Source: Sweltsa coloradensis
Taxonomy: Eukaryota; Arthropoda; Insecta; Plecoptera; Chloroperlidae
DNA: 64,000 nucleotides
Assembly: GCA_024449915.1 (NCBI GenBank)
Contig: JAMZAV010000911.1
Span: 434,001 to 498,000, forward strand
Direction of reading: 5' to 3'
Both the position numbers and the translations under genes were made by a program. This document shows, piece by piece, positions 1 through 10,380 of the stretch (its first letter is position 1; each line of letters begins with the position of its first letter). Under the pieces are notes generated by a model, which searched no databases, had not been told where the DNA came from, and saw only the letters and a program-made list of their open reading frames with translations.

Positions 1-621
1 CAATTGCTTAACACTGGGTCCCGCCCACTGCGCTGGTGAATTCGGCCACGTTCGACTCAAATCTTGTCTAAAACTATGATGTAAATGATGATGTGAAACT
101 ATGAAACTATGATATGAATGTGGAAGTGTATAATGGGTTTAGGCACAACATTAATAATAAAGCCTTGCATTAGGATTATGCCAGAGTTAAAAAAACAACA
201 AAATACATCCCTATTTTCTAATTCAATAAAATAGTTGCTGGCAATGTGCTTCCCTATAGGTACGGGAATTATTATCTATTATTAACTACGCTATTCTAGA
301 CAATTTTCGTCATGGTTTGAGAAATAAGTTTCTACATAAGTGAGTAAACACATTACTTTAACATTGCATTGCAGCAACGAAAATGTCTATATAAATTTAT
401 GTACTACTTAAATTATGTAATACACATAAATATATGTCACGTACCCTATATAAAAAACAAAACTTCCCCCGCATAAGTGGAGTGAGTGGATTTTGTAATT
501 TTTGGGCATTAAAAAAGTAATTTCGATTTTTTTAATTTTTGTTTCGGTACAAAAATTTACCTTTCTTTTACAGATAGTAATATGCTTCAATAGTAACTAC
601 CACTAAATCACACACATACAA

Positions 622-1092
622 TTCCTGTCTGCCCCTGGTTCACTCACTGGTAATACAACCTGTCTGACCCTGTTTCACTAACTGATAATACAACCTGTCT
701 GCCCCTGGTTCCTCACTGATAATACAACCTGTCTGCCCCTGGTTCTCACTGATAATACAACCTGTCTGCCCCTGGTTCTCACTGATAATACAACCTGTCT
801 GCCCCTGGTTCTCACTGATAATACAACCTGTCTGCCCCTGGTTCTCACTGATAATACAACCTGTCTTCCCCTGGTTCTCACTGGTAATACAACCTGTCTG
901 CCCTGGCTCACTCACTGATAATACAACCTGTCTGCCCCTGGCTCACTCACTGATAATACAACCTGTCTGCCCCTGGCTCACTCACTGATAATACAACCTG
1001 TCTGCCCCTGGTTCTCACTGATAATACAACCTGTCTGCCCCTGGCTCTCACTGATAATACAACCTGTCTGCCCCTGGTTCACTCACTGATAA
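622..1092. repeat. 33-bp minisatellite in intron 3' end
   Basis: A tandem array of about 14 units with a basic 33-bp period; some units are 36-37 bp because CACT is doubled. The core of each unit is AATACAACCTGTCTGCCCCT followed by GGTTCTCACTGAT. The array runs straight into the polypyrimidine tract and AG of the acceptor at 1116-1117, so it occupies the last ~500 bp of an intron. The period is a multiple of three, which leaves long open frames on the opposite strand; these are repeat artefacts and not genes. Units are nearly identical, so copy number is probably polymorphic. Confidence 0.93.
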
Positions 1093-1117
1093 TACAACCT
1101 GTCTTCTTCTGTTACAG

Positions 1118-1317
1118 GCGAGGTGAATAACGGGTTCGTGAACGACGCCCAGTCTCTCGCCGGCTCACGCAAGTCCCTCAACATCCACCCTGTGATGTTG
1201 ATGCAGCCTGGTGGTGATACTGACCGTTTCTCCGAGTTCTCTAACCGAACCGGCCGGTCCAAGTCTTCAGCTTACCGGGCTGAGTACGCGTCCAGCATGC
1301 AGAACTTCCAGCTCTAA
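1118..1317 (+). CDS. terminal coding exon, unidentified gene
   Basis: This is the last exon of a + strand gene whose other exons lie left of the window. The acceptor is TTCTTCTGTTACAG ending at 1117. The exon starts in phase 1 (two bases complete a split codon), then 65 codons run to TAA at 1315-1317. The peptide is hydrophilic with no membrane segment: it starts EVNNGFVNDAQSLAG, has a middle HPVMLMQPGGDTDRF, and ends in a Ser/Arg/Tyr-rich tail finishing SSMQNFQL. It is GC-rich compared with its surroundings, as expected for coding DNA here. It looks like the cytoplasmic tail of a larger protein, with possible Ser/Thr phosphorylation sites (RKS, GRSKSS). I do not recognise the family. A real exon is likely because the splice site, composition and stop agree. 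Confidence 0.72.
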
Positions 1318-2840
1318 CTTACCTATAACCTAACCTAGTCGGTGACACTGGATCTGACACCAGAACACCCTGCAACCATGTTTTTTCGTCTCAGTTTTCT
1401 ATCTGTACACAATGTGTCTTTCTTTTGTAAATACAGTTGAAATTCTGGTTCGTTCCAATACAATTACAGTTCACCTGACTACAAGTCGATGTTGGTGTTG
1501 CAACTACTTGCAACGACTGCAGAAATAAGTATTAAGTAGACAATATTTATCAACGAAACAATTTCATTTATTTCTTAATGTATTTAAGTTTACTAGCTCG
1601 TTATTTGTTTCTTTGTCGACATTTTAACAGGTAGCTCTAGATGATATAGAGACGATTAGATAGTTACACCATGCAATGTAGTCTATTATCTGTGGTTGCA
1701 CTGTTTTAAGCAGTGTAGAATTGTGTAACACTATAGTTAGTTATGACGATTTGTTTTAGCTCGTCTGCAGGCATTTATTTGCATATTACCGTTCACCTTT
1801 CCGGTATAGTACGTCTAATAATGTACTAAAGTTCGGGTACCTATTTACTGTTTTGACTAAAATGTGCTTCAAGAATACTGGATCTTGCAAAGTAACGATT
1901 GTCGGAGGAAGCATTATTGTAAATTAATTTTATATTTAATAATATACTGGAATAATTGCATACATCATTAGCTGTAGTGTAACATTAAAATATTTGTTTT
2001 GGGTAAAATAAACAACATTGCAAGTAACCTACGTGCCAGGATCATTCCTACTCAAAACTATTTTAGTCATTAGGAACTACATTTCGTATATTTCATACCA
2101 CATTGTTTTGTAAAATAAGCCGTTTGAAGAAAGCTATTTGTGGCTCCAGTTTGAAATCATTGTGTCTTCATGCAAAGTGTCAAAATAATTTATTTACTGT
2201 CACCAATATTTAGCTGTCGTTTCAATATGATTTATTACTTCGTAGTTGATACAGCATATATTTTGCAAATATGAACAACGCTAATAGAACAAGTCCATTC
2301 GTCAGAATTGCAAACACATCATGGTGATTTCATAATAGTCAAAACACGTGTGTCAGTGACACAAGTTTTAGACTTACAAGGTGTTCAAAACTACTGATCA
2401 CCATGATTCAAGAATTGTGGACCAAACCTACAAGTTTTCCTTGTTACCAATCACTGCTATCAGTTACGGTTAGTCTACAGAACTGTACGACCACCTGTTT
2501 TACTCCTTCATCCATTACTCATTGATCTTGTTAACTGAGATTCAATCTGTTGTATCTTCTTGACCATGTGTCACAAAAGCAAAATAAGTACCAATTGCCA
2601 AACTTTCAAAGAAGGTTTGTTGTGTTCATGGAAACCTTGTTGCTGATATTGCGAATTGAACTGGGTTTGACCGATACTTTTCATTTAAATTCCGTGAATC
2701 ATTAGTAGTAATCAGTTGTCCTGTCCCCATAGTTGGCATTTATGAAATAGACTATATTTAATATATTTGAAAATATTATATTTAGAAAATTGTAATACAT
2801 GATAAATTATTAATAAAGATATTATTTTGTACGTCTGCTT
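1318..2840 (+). other. probable 3' UTR of the upstream gene
   Basis: AT-rich DNA without open frames follows the stop codon. Candidate polyadenylation signals AATAAA are at 2007-2012 and 2812-2817; the second is followed by T/GT-rich sequence, as a cleavage site would be. Nothing else is seen here. The exact 3' end is an inference. Confidence 0.45.
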
Positions 2841-2991
2841 TTCTTTGGATGTCAATCATTCAATTTAAAGTCAGATTGAAGGTCTGGAGCATAATGTTTT
2901 GTTGCTCTCTACTTTTTTGTACTTGACAGTTAATAGAGATATCTCCTTATTCCTTAAACCCAGGTGTAAAGATGTAAAATGTCCAATATAA

Positions 2992-3773
2992 TTGGATGAG
3001 CGTAGCGAGCGAAGCGAAGATTCCATTTCACTACACTGGAGAAAAAAATCCGGAATGTTTTTTTTTCTTTTTTTTTTGTATTTTTGTGTCTGTGAACACG
3101 ATTCCGGCTAAACCAATACTCTAATTGCGATGAAATTTTATGGAGGTCTGTGAAATCGCTGAACGAAGAACTGCACGGGGGGAAAAATTGATCAAAAAAT
3201 TATTTCTCATAAAAATCGCAATTTTACGATTTTTTTCGATTTTTAAAAAAATTCTTCGACTTAAACATCTACATGCTTTATCCGATTGTAATGATTTTTT
3301 CACAGAACCTTAATTTTATGAATTAATATATTCGTGAGAAATTTGAGCGCAATCAAAAATTTATTTCTTATGAAAATCGCAATTTTACGATTTTTTAAAT
3401 TTTTAAAACATTCTTCGTCTTATAACACCTACATGCTTTATCCCATTGTAATGATTTTTTCACAGAACCCTAATTTCATGAATTAATATATTCGTGTGAA
3501 ATTTGAGCGCAATCGAAAAATCATTTCTCATAATAATCGCAATTTTACGATTTTTTTCAATTTTTAACACTTCTTCGACGAATAAAACCTACATGCTTTA
3601 TCCGATTGTAATGATTTTTTCACAGAACTTTAATTTTATGAGTTAATATATTCGTGTGAAATTTGAGCGTAATCGAAAAATGATCTATTAAAAAAATCAC
3701 AAGTTTACGCTTTTTTCGTTTAAAAAAAAATACGCTCATCCATCAACGCGGCGGGACTTAAGCGTTTTCCTAG
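2992..3773 (+). mobile_element. Helentron-like non-autonomous element, type A
   Basis: A complete copy. It begins TTGGATGAGCGTAGCGAGCG and ends with an inverted copy of that start (TACGCTCATCCA), then AACGCGGCGGGACTTAAGCG TTTTCCTAG, with T following. AACGC and GCGTT can pair as a short hairpin just before the CTAG end. The interior holds about three tandem monomers of ~160 bp (3180-3700), each with TCGCAATTTTACG and CTACATGCTTTATCC. Asymmetric inverted ends, 3' hairpin, CTRR-like end, insertion beside T and central tandem repeats match the HINE/Helentron description. There is no coding capacity; it would need Rep/helicase supplied from elsewhere. Confidence 0.75.
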
Positions 3774-4019
3774 TTTTTATTAAAATCGTTATCGTCATTT
3801 GTCTGGTAGAGAGCAAAAGAACACAGAAAACACACCGTTACTAGCTTTGACTTTAATTTAAAAGATGTAGTCAAATAATATTGAAGTGTTTGGCTACCTA
3901 CCCAAATGTAAGACATAGGAATAATAATACAAACGAAATTGTCTTGTGATAGAAAAAGACACCAATATGTTTATGGCTACAGCATCAAATAAATGTGTTT
4001 ACGGGAAATGTGTAAAATT

Positions 4020-4390
4020 TAGGACTGGGCAATGGAATCGATATTTCGATACGATATCGATATGTAGGAATATTATCGAGCATACGATATTTTGACTCCA
4101 TATCAAAATATAGAAAAAAATCAACATTATGATTTAAAAAAAAGGTCAATAACTATATTTAATCTATTTTTTTTAAATTACGGTTCATGCTTAAGAATAA
4201 ATTAGGTGTCTGGCAGCCAGCTTATAGTAAATTCGTTCTGACTTTTACAAGTGGTGGAGGTGCCGGGTCATTCAACGCGAGTGTGAGAACGAAAACATCG
4301 GTATTCATTTTTGCCGATACCTTATCAACCATTTACCTTTCGAGACTCATATTAATAGTAGTCCGTCTACTTTTAAAACAAACTTAAAGG
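4020..4390. repeat. dispersed repeat, related to 32250-32690
   Basis: The block starts with ACTGGGCAATGGAATCGATA and contains clustered ATCGAT/CGATAT words, GACTCCATATC, TATAGTAAATTCG and GGTGGAGGTGCCGG at 4253-4266. The same words occur in the same order at 32250-32690. A GGGCAA start is common in hAT-type elements, but no matching end is found, so the class is uncertain. Confidence 0.5.
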
Positions 4391-4977
4391 GGCTATTAAG
4401 TCAAAAAATTATTTTTTACCACATGATCTATAGCACAATACTACACTAAAATGACAGTTTTAAAAATTATATCTTATAACTGTGATTTAACACAAATTTT
4501 TCAATTTTTTTAATCCAGAAATTTACGAAAATTGGTCTTTTGGGAAAATTTCTTAAATCGGCTTTAAACTGCTTCTTTTTTGGTCCACATAGATACTAGA
4601 GCATAGTACAAATCTAAAATGCCCATGTTTTACATCGTGTCTTGAAACTGTGCCCAAACATACCCTCAAACACGCAAAAATATGCATTCCAAAATCACAC
4701 CCAATCTTGGTAATCAGCATATTTTGACCAAACTACTTATCCAAATTAAAAAACAAAATATAGAGAATTTACAGAAAAGGCTGTAGAGTACGTCAATAAT
4801 GCCAAATATTTTTTGGATAAAAATCCTCCAAGGTCACGGGGCATAAAGATCGTCCCCATGTTATTTCTTATGGGAGATTTTTGCCAATGGGACCTAGCTC
4901 GAAAAAGTCATGTTTGACAATTTTTTGAAAGGTCATGGTGGTCCCAATAACTTTTCTGTTCATTGCTAAATTCATTA
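4391..4977. other. AT-rich non-coding stretch
   Basis: No convincing coding exon, RNA gene or structured repeat was found. The sequence is AT-rich with homopolymer runs. Confidence 0.5.
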
Positions 4978-5653
4978 CTAGGGAACGCTCAGTTGGACGC
5001 GTTGATAAGCGAGCACGTGCTATAGCTAGACCCACATTGCACATTTTTTTAAATTTTCGACGTTCGCTGTCCACGGGGCCATGTTTCCAATATTATTTAT
5101 TATTGCCAAGGTATTTGGGTAAACCCGTGGGTAAACCTTTACTTTGTGGATAAAATCCACCGCCATCTAGAGGACCTTGACATCATTTCCTTGGGAAAAC
5201 TATTTTAACTCTTTGGTAACAAATAATACACTGCTTCCTCGACAGTATTTTGATTACTTCTAGGTGGCAGTGGATAGTGGCCAGAATACTCGTGCGACTT
5301 TTCGTTGCCATGGTAACGTTACTTTTGTTAAAATGTAATTTCCATCTACACTACTTATCGGATCAAAATAAAATTAACATATTCGTGACCGGACGGACAT
5401 TCTAAATGATTTGGCCACCTCAGATTTTGTCGCCGTTTAGTTAAAAAAAAAAACTTTCGATTTTTGAACGATTTTGCCACAAAACTATTGGCATTCAATC
5501 CAGAACGAAGCTTGCGGATGGTCCAAATTTCAACTCGATCCGAACCTCCGTTCGAACGTTATGGCGAGACATACAAACAAACAAACAAAAAAAAAAAAAA
5601 CAATACTAGCGACTATTTTTTTCCGGCAGAGTCAAATGGAAACGCTCGCTTAA
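4978..5653 (-). mobile_element. Helentron-like element, type B (diverged)
   Basis: A reverse copy. Its 3' end is CTAG at 4978-4981 followed on the + strand by GGAACGCTCAGTTGGACGCG and an altered GCTCGC inverted copy. Its 5' end is near CGCTCGCTTAA at 5643-5653. The interior shares with other type B copies the word AAATCTGAGGTGGCCAAATC (reverse here), CCATGGTAACGTTACTTTTG, and the oligo-A block. The 5' end has lost the TAGCGAGCG repeats, so the copy is older than those at 37.7-40.3 kb. Confidence 0.65.
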
Positions 5654-7439
5654 CTAGTTAGCCCAAATGAAATATATTTTTTGAGTTTAGCGGTTAAATA
5701 CACCTTTAATTATTAAGGGAGTTTTTAATGAGATTAAAAATCAAATTGTGTGCGCTAAAGTATGCGGGGTTTTGAAAAGGCATATGTGGAGAATCGCTTA
5801 GAAATAGCAACAAATGTAATTTCTGGAACAAAACTATTGTTTTTGTTTCTTTTTTACGAATTTGGAATCCAAGATAAACTCTTTTCTTAAACATAAATTT
5901 TAAAAGGGACAATTTCACCTAAAATCATCATGTTGTTTGGTGTTTAAAAAAAACGATTTACAAATCTACTATTTTCCCCAATAAATAGCTTTTAAGGCCA
6001 AAAATTCTTTACCTCATCCCCTTCACCCATCTGATTTGCAAAAGAGTCTCTTTCTTTACCACTAGTTCGCACCCCCAACCTCAGGTCAAAATAGACTGCA
6101 TGATAATTGTCAATTACAAGAATCATATTAAGATGTTGGTATCATTCGTATTTTGTGTTTTTACGTACCTAAATCACATGAAAAGTGTCTCAAGGTTATT
6201 AGTCTCTTTATGTCGTTCATTCGTTTTTTTTTTGTCTAATTTGATCACATAAAAGTAGGGCATGGTTATGACACAGTAAATAAAATAATAAATAATTAAA
6301 ATTTTCAAAATATAGTTCAACTAGGCCTATCAATGTCGATATCACCCGAAATTTGATTATTTGTGCTAAACAAATTGTTAAAAAAAATCAAATGCACAAT
6401 TACAAAAAAAATGTTTAAAACAGTATGCCTAGGCCTCCAATTAAAAATGTACGACCAAGAAGGGTTAATACTTAATAGGATATCGAAAAAAATCGTAACT
6501 ATTTTTACGTTCTCATAATCGCAAAAAATTACACGGCACCTCGTAACGTATCTAGAGGTCAGTACCTACATATAGAATACCCGACTCCTCCACCATAACT
6601 GAGCATGCGAACCGATATTTTAGGAAATAAATAGGTTAATTTTATCTTGGGTAATAACAGCATAAAGACCATACTTATCTTCATTTGCTAAAATTCCTGT
6701 CAGCTTTAATTTTTCACGTTTAAAAATATATTTGTTTTGTAGATTTGATTAAACTTTCAAAATTCCAATATGGATCGAGTCCACATATCGAAATAAAACA
6801 TATTCCCACATAACGATATCATTTCTTTCCTCAACTACTTGATGTAGTGTCTCTCAAGATAGTACATATGCCGTGTACAAAGTACCGGGGGTACACTTCT
6901 TTACCTGTGTCCAAAGATGAACTGATTTGAGCATCTAGCTATAGATAGCCAGACTGCCACACACAGGCAGCAATGCTGACATCACCCTTTAAATTTGGTT
7001 CCCGTTTTCTTTTCTGCAGCATGCATTCAGGTGCATGGTGCTGCATATCCTGCACGGGTGCAGTTACACCGGACAATGAAACAGAGTGTAGTGTAGTTAC
7101 ACTGGGACAAAGACATGCAAGAGGAAGTAAACAACAAATCTATAATGTCATGATATGAACTTGTATTTTCAGGCGCAAGCTTTTTGACCTGAGGTGTCGG
7201 GTGCAGGCAATGTTTTCCGAAGGCCGAGACCGTCTTGAGTTTGTTTCGTAGGCCTAAATACATTTCTGCTATGCTATGCTCTCTATGCTCTAATGCTAAA
7301 CGATTTTTCTTTAGTCTTTACTAACTCAATTCCTGAACCACCACATATTATTTGTTGTCGGAAATTAAAATATAGACTTAAAATGTTAACATTGTAATGA
7401 GGTTTCACACAAGTCAATATTCATTTGGCATTAGCCTTT
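5654..7439. other. non-coding stretch without recognised features
   Basis: AT-rich sequence with scattered stops in all frames. The segment around 6960-7260 has slightly higher GC and open frames of 61-78 codons on both strands, but no codon pattern or domain that I recognise. I see no exon here. Confidence 0.45.
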
Positions 7440-9024
7440 TTGGATGAGCGTAACGAGTAAAGCGAAGATTCCATCCAACTACACTAGAGAAAAAATAAAT
7501 CCGGAATGTTTTTCTTTTTTTCTTTTTTTTCTGTTTGTATTTTGTGTGTTTGTCAACACGATTCCGGCTAAACCGATACTCCAATTGCGATGAAATTTTC
7601 TGGGGGCCTTCAAAATCTCTGAACTTAGAACTGACACGTTTTTTAGCACAATCGAAAAATTATTTCACATGAAAATCGCAGTTTTACGATTTTTTTTTAT
7701 TTAAAAAAAATTCTTTGACTTATAACACCTACATGCTGTATCCGATTGTAATGATGTTTTCACAGAACCTTAATTTTATGAATTAATATATTCGTGTGAA
7801 ATTTGAGTGCAATCGAAAAATTATATTCCATGAAAATCGCAATTTTATGATTTTTTTTTTATTTTTAAAATATTTCTTCGACTCATAACACCTACATGCT
7901 TTATCCGATTGTAATGATTTTTTTCACAGAACCTTAATAATACTAGGAAAACGCTAAAGGCCCGCCGCGTTGATGGATGAGCTTTTTAAAGTTTAGTTTG
8001 CGTGGGATATCTTTACTTTTGCAAGTGCTTTGTTTTGCTATGCCTTCGCATTGTAGGTGATTGTTGTCAAGTTTCTATTATTTCTTGTCAATTGGTGTTA
8101 TTTACTGTAAAAAACTTATATTAAAAGCTTTATTTCTATGGATTCTGGCTAACTTTTTCAACTTTTTCTTTCAAAAGGTACTTCATCACCAAAACCTTAA
8201 TGTCTTTGTATAATATGAACGTTGTAGCCGCACCCGTTTGGTCAGAATTGGCCCAAATGGCACGAAAATATCGCACAAAAATCAAAAACTTATATTAAAA
8301 GCTTTATTTCTATAGATTCTGGCCAACTTTTTTCAACTTTATCTTTCAAAGGTACATCACCATAACCTTAATGTCCATGTATAATATGAACGTTGTAGCC
8401 CCACCCGTTTTGGTCAGAATCGGCCCAAATGACACGAAAATATCGCACAAAAATCGAAAAAAATCGTAAAAGTACGATATTCATGAGAAATATTCTTCGA
8501 TTGTACCCAAAAACAATACAGCTCTAAGTTCAGAGATTTCGAAGGTCCCGTCAAATTTTCATCAAGATCGCATATGCCGTTTGCCCGGTAAGAGAGCGAA
8601 CAAACAAACAGACAAAAAAAAAAAAAAACCCCGAGCAAAATTTTTGGGGGTCAGTGAAATTGAAGCCTTGCTTCGCTCATCCAAAAAATTAATATATTCG
8701 TGTGAAATTTGAGGATCAAAAAATTATTTCTCATGTAAATCGCAATTTTACGTGTTTTTGTTTTTCGTTTTTTACAAAATTTCTTCGACTTATAACACCT
8801 ACATGCTTTATTCGATTGTAATGTATTGTGTAATGTTATGTGCGCCCCTAATCTTCATTTCGTCGTCGTAAAAATTAAAACAATATTACCAAGCGTGTCT
8901 CGCAGGCTATAGCAATGGGAAAACGAAATCAATTTGAATACCATCTGCATAACACATGGCAGCTCAATGCACCAATTACGCTCATCCAACAACGCGCCTG
9001 AAAAAGCGTTTGAAAAGCTTCCTA
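7440..9024 (+). mobile_element. Helentron-like element, type A, with nested insertion
   Basis: It starts TTGGATGAGCGTAACGAG at 7440 and carries ~160-bp monomers like those at 3180-3700. The monomer is broken after CACAGAACCTTAAT (7938) and resumes at 8685 with AATTAATATATTCGTG, which is the expected next part. It ends with ACGCTCATCCAACAACGCG and GAAAAGCTTCCTAA near 9024, a variant 3' end (CTAA) also seen, as CTAG, in the copy at 21583. The 8820-8975 part is type-specific sequence of higher complexity. Confidence 0.68.
7943..8684 (-). mobile_element. Helentron-like element, type C, nested
   Basis: A reverse copy inserted into a monomer of the surrounding type A element. It begins (as its 3' end) CTAGGAAAACGCTAAAGGCC and ends near CTTCGCTCATCCAA at 8684. 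The interior has two ~174-bp tandem monomers that start AAAACTTATATTAAAAGC (8111 and 8285) and include the word GTTGTAGCC.CACCCGTTT. A related interior fragment lies at 36600-36850. The order of events is clear: type A came first, then type C. Confidence 0.7.
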
Positions 9025-9720
9025 ATAGATAATGTAAATATCCAAGTTCCATGAGTCTTGTACTCATAGTACTCATAGACCATTGGCAGTTCGTTGAAAC
9101 TCCGTTAGGTGACTCACGGACCTTGTAACAATTGCTAGACATTTTGTAAATCACTTGCAGATTTTCGGTGAACGTCCAATGTAGATAAATATCGAGTATT
9201 TTGAAAGATTTGTTTTATTTTTAATAGCGGTACAACTTCATGATGTTAGAGATCCTTCTACATCAACTGCCATGAAGAACTTCTAAAATTTAGTTAAAAT
9301 TAACTCAATTAGGCGTAGCATAGAGTTGATAATATTTTACAGCTTGGATGAATGCGACATTATAAAGTTTAACCCCATTAATCGCGATATTAATTCCATT
9401 TTAACATCACACATTGGAACTTTTGTTAGAATATACTCACTCACAGGTTCCTACCATTTCGTACGCCAATAAATGTAACACAATCACGACTTAAATCAAT
9501 AAGATAACGAAAACACTAAGCTTCTTTCATTTGAAATCTTTTGAGAGGTATCCATAGAAATTAGTAAAAATGCACATTTCAAATTTTGACAAGGACCTAT
9601 TTACTTCATAGTGATTGTTGTGTCAAAACCTTTCTCACTTTTATTTTAATGGCAAGAATTTTTTTTAAAAAATTAAAAAATGAATAATATTAATATAGGT
9701 TTTTAAGCAAGGACATAGTT
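9025..9720. other. non-coding stretch, nothing recognised
   Basis: AT-rich with no exon-like composition, no splice-flanked frame and no repeat that I can pair with another part of the window. Confidence 0.4.
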
Positions 9721-9784
9721 ATTGATTCATAGCAATTGTCGTAAAAGTTGGGGCAAACTTTTACGACAATTGCTATGAATCAAT
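9721..9784. repeat. perfect 29-bp inverted repeat, 6-nt loop
   Basis: Arms at 9721-9749 and 9756-9784 are exact reverse complements (ATTGATTCATAGCAATTGTC ... continuing to GTAAAAGTT), with the loop GGGGCA. Transcribed in either direction this gives a 64-nt hairpin with no bulges. Perfect pairing is more typical of a young palindromic insertion or an siRNA precursor than of an old miRNA gene, which usually has mismatches. Confidence 0.9.
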
Positions 9785-10061
9785 GAATAATATTGATATT
9801 GATTTGTATGGTAAAAGGACGTAAGTATTAAGGGTGTTACTGTTAACACTTAACAGGTTAAGCTATGATTTTCAGTGAATAATGTATTTCCTTTTCTTGG
9901 CAATCTAATTGACACAATAATTTATTTGATGCTTTTTATGATTAACCCGCGTTAAATTGTAAATATAAATTAAAGACACATTGATCGTGGGCATTATTTT
10001 CTAAAGCAGATCAACATTTCTAAGGTAATTCAAAAATTCATCATCTTCTTCGTGTTTTCAG

Positions 10062-10133
10062 GTTGGCAAGTGTTGCGGTCATAAGAAGATTCAGAAACCT
10101 GAGGAAGATGCTGGACTAGCTTTAAAATATTGA
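10062..10133 (+). CDS. candidate short terminal coding exon
   Basis: A good acceptor (TCTTCTTCGTGTTTTCAG, ending 10061) is followed by a 24-codon frame to TGA at 10131-10133. The peptide reads VGKCCGHKKIQKPEEDAG then LALKY. A polyadenylation signal AATAAA lies only 51 bases after the stop (10184-10189). Together these suggest a real last exon, perhaps an alternative end of the gene that has its other terminal exon at 1118-1317, or of a gene not otherwise visible. The CC pair could be lipidated. The family is not recognised. A chance acceptor plus short frame remains possible. Confidence 0.35.
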   Translation, partial: VGKCCGHKKIQKPEEDAGLALKY

Positions 10134-10183
10134 TTTTTTTAAATGAAGTTCGTTAATTTTTAATGGTAATTTATAATAATATG

Positions 10184-10189
10184 AATAAA
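10184..10189 (+). promoter_or_regulatory. AATAAA polyadenylation signal
   Basis: It sits 51 bases after the TGA of the short candidate exon at 10062-10133, the right distance for a compact 3' UTR. Confidence 0.35.
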
Positions 10190-10234
10190 CTATTTCTGAT
10201 GAGGCACATGCTACAGTTACATTCCTCGAGGAAA

Positions 10235-10380
10235 AGTTGTTCCAGGGACGTTACAATGTGTCCCTCTTGTGTCCAACTAGGTATTTTGGAGTTACGGAGC
10301 TCATTAACGACTGAAGAAAACCTTGGAAAAACTCTTGAGTCAGGATTACCAGTGGTGTGGGGATATCGGTTTTATGCTTG
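10235..10380 (-). mobile_element. SINE fragment (tail part)
   Basis: It shares with the fuller SINE copies at 23493, 32735 and 61797 the words ATTAACGACTGAAGAAAACC, AAAACTCTTGAGTCAGGATT and ACCAG. The tRNA-like head, which would lie at higher coordinates, is lost. Confidence 0.5.

Noticed and set aside
640..915. Open frames of 77 and 91 codons on the - strand with a repeated peptide
   Set aside because: The 33-bp minisatellite period is a multiple of three, so a frame stays open; the repeat peptide is an artefact.
2992..3773. CRISPR-like array from the evenly spaced ~160-bp monomers
   Set aside because: The host is eukaryotic, the monomers are whole-unit tandem repeats, and there are no short repeats with unique spacers.
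9721..9784. microRNA gene
   Set aside because: The stem is perfectly paired and no conserved seed is recognised; described only as a hairpin.
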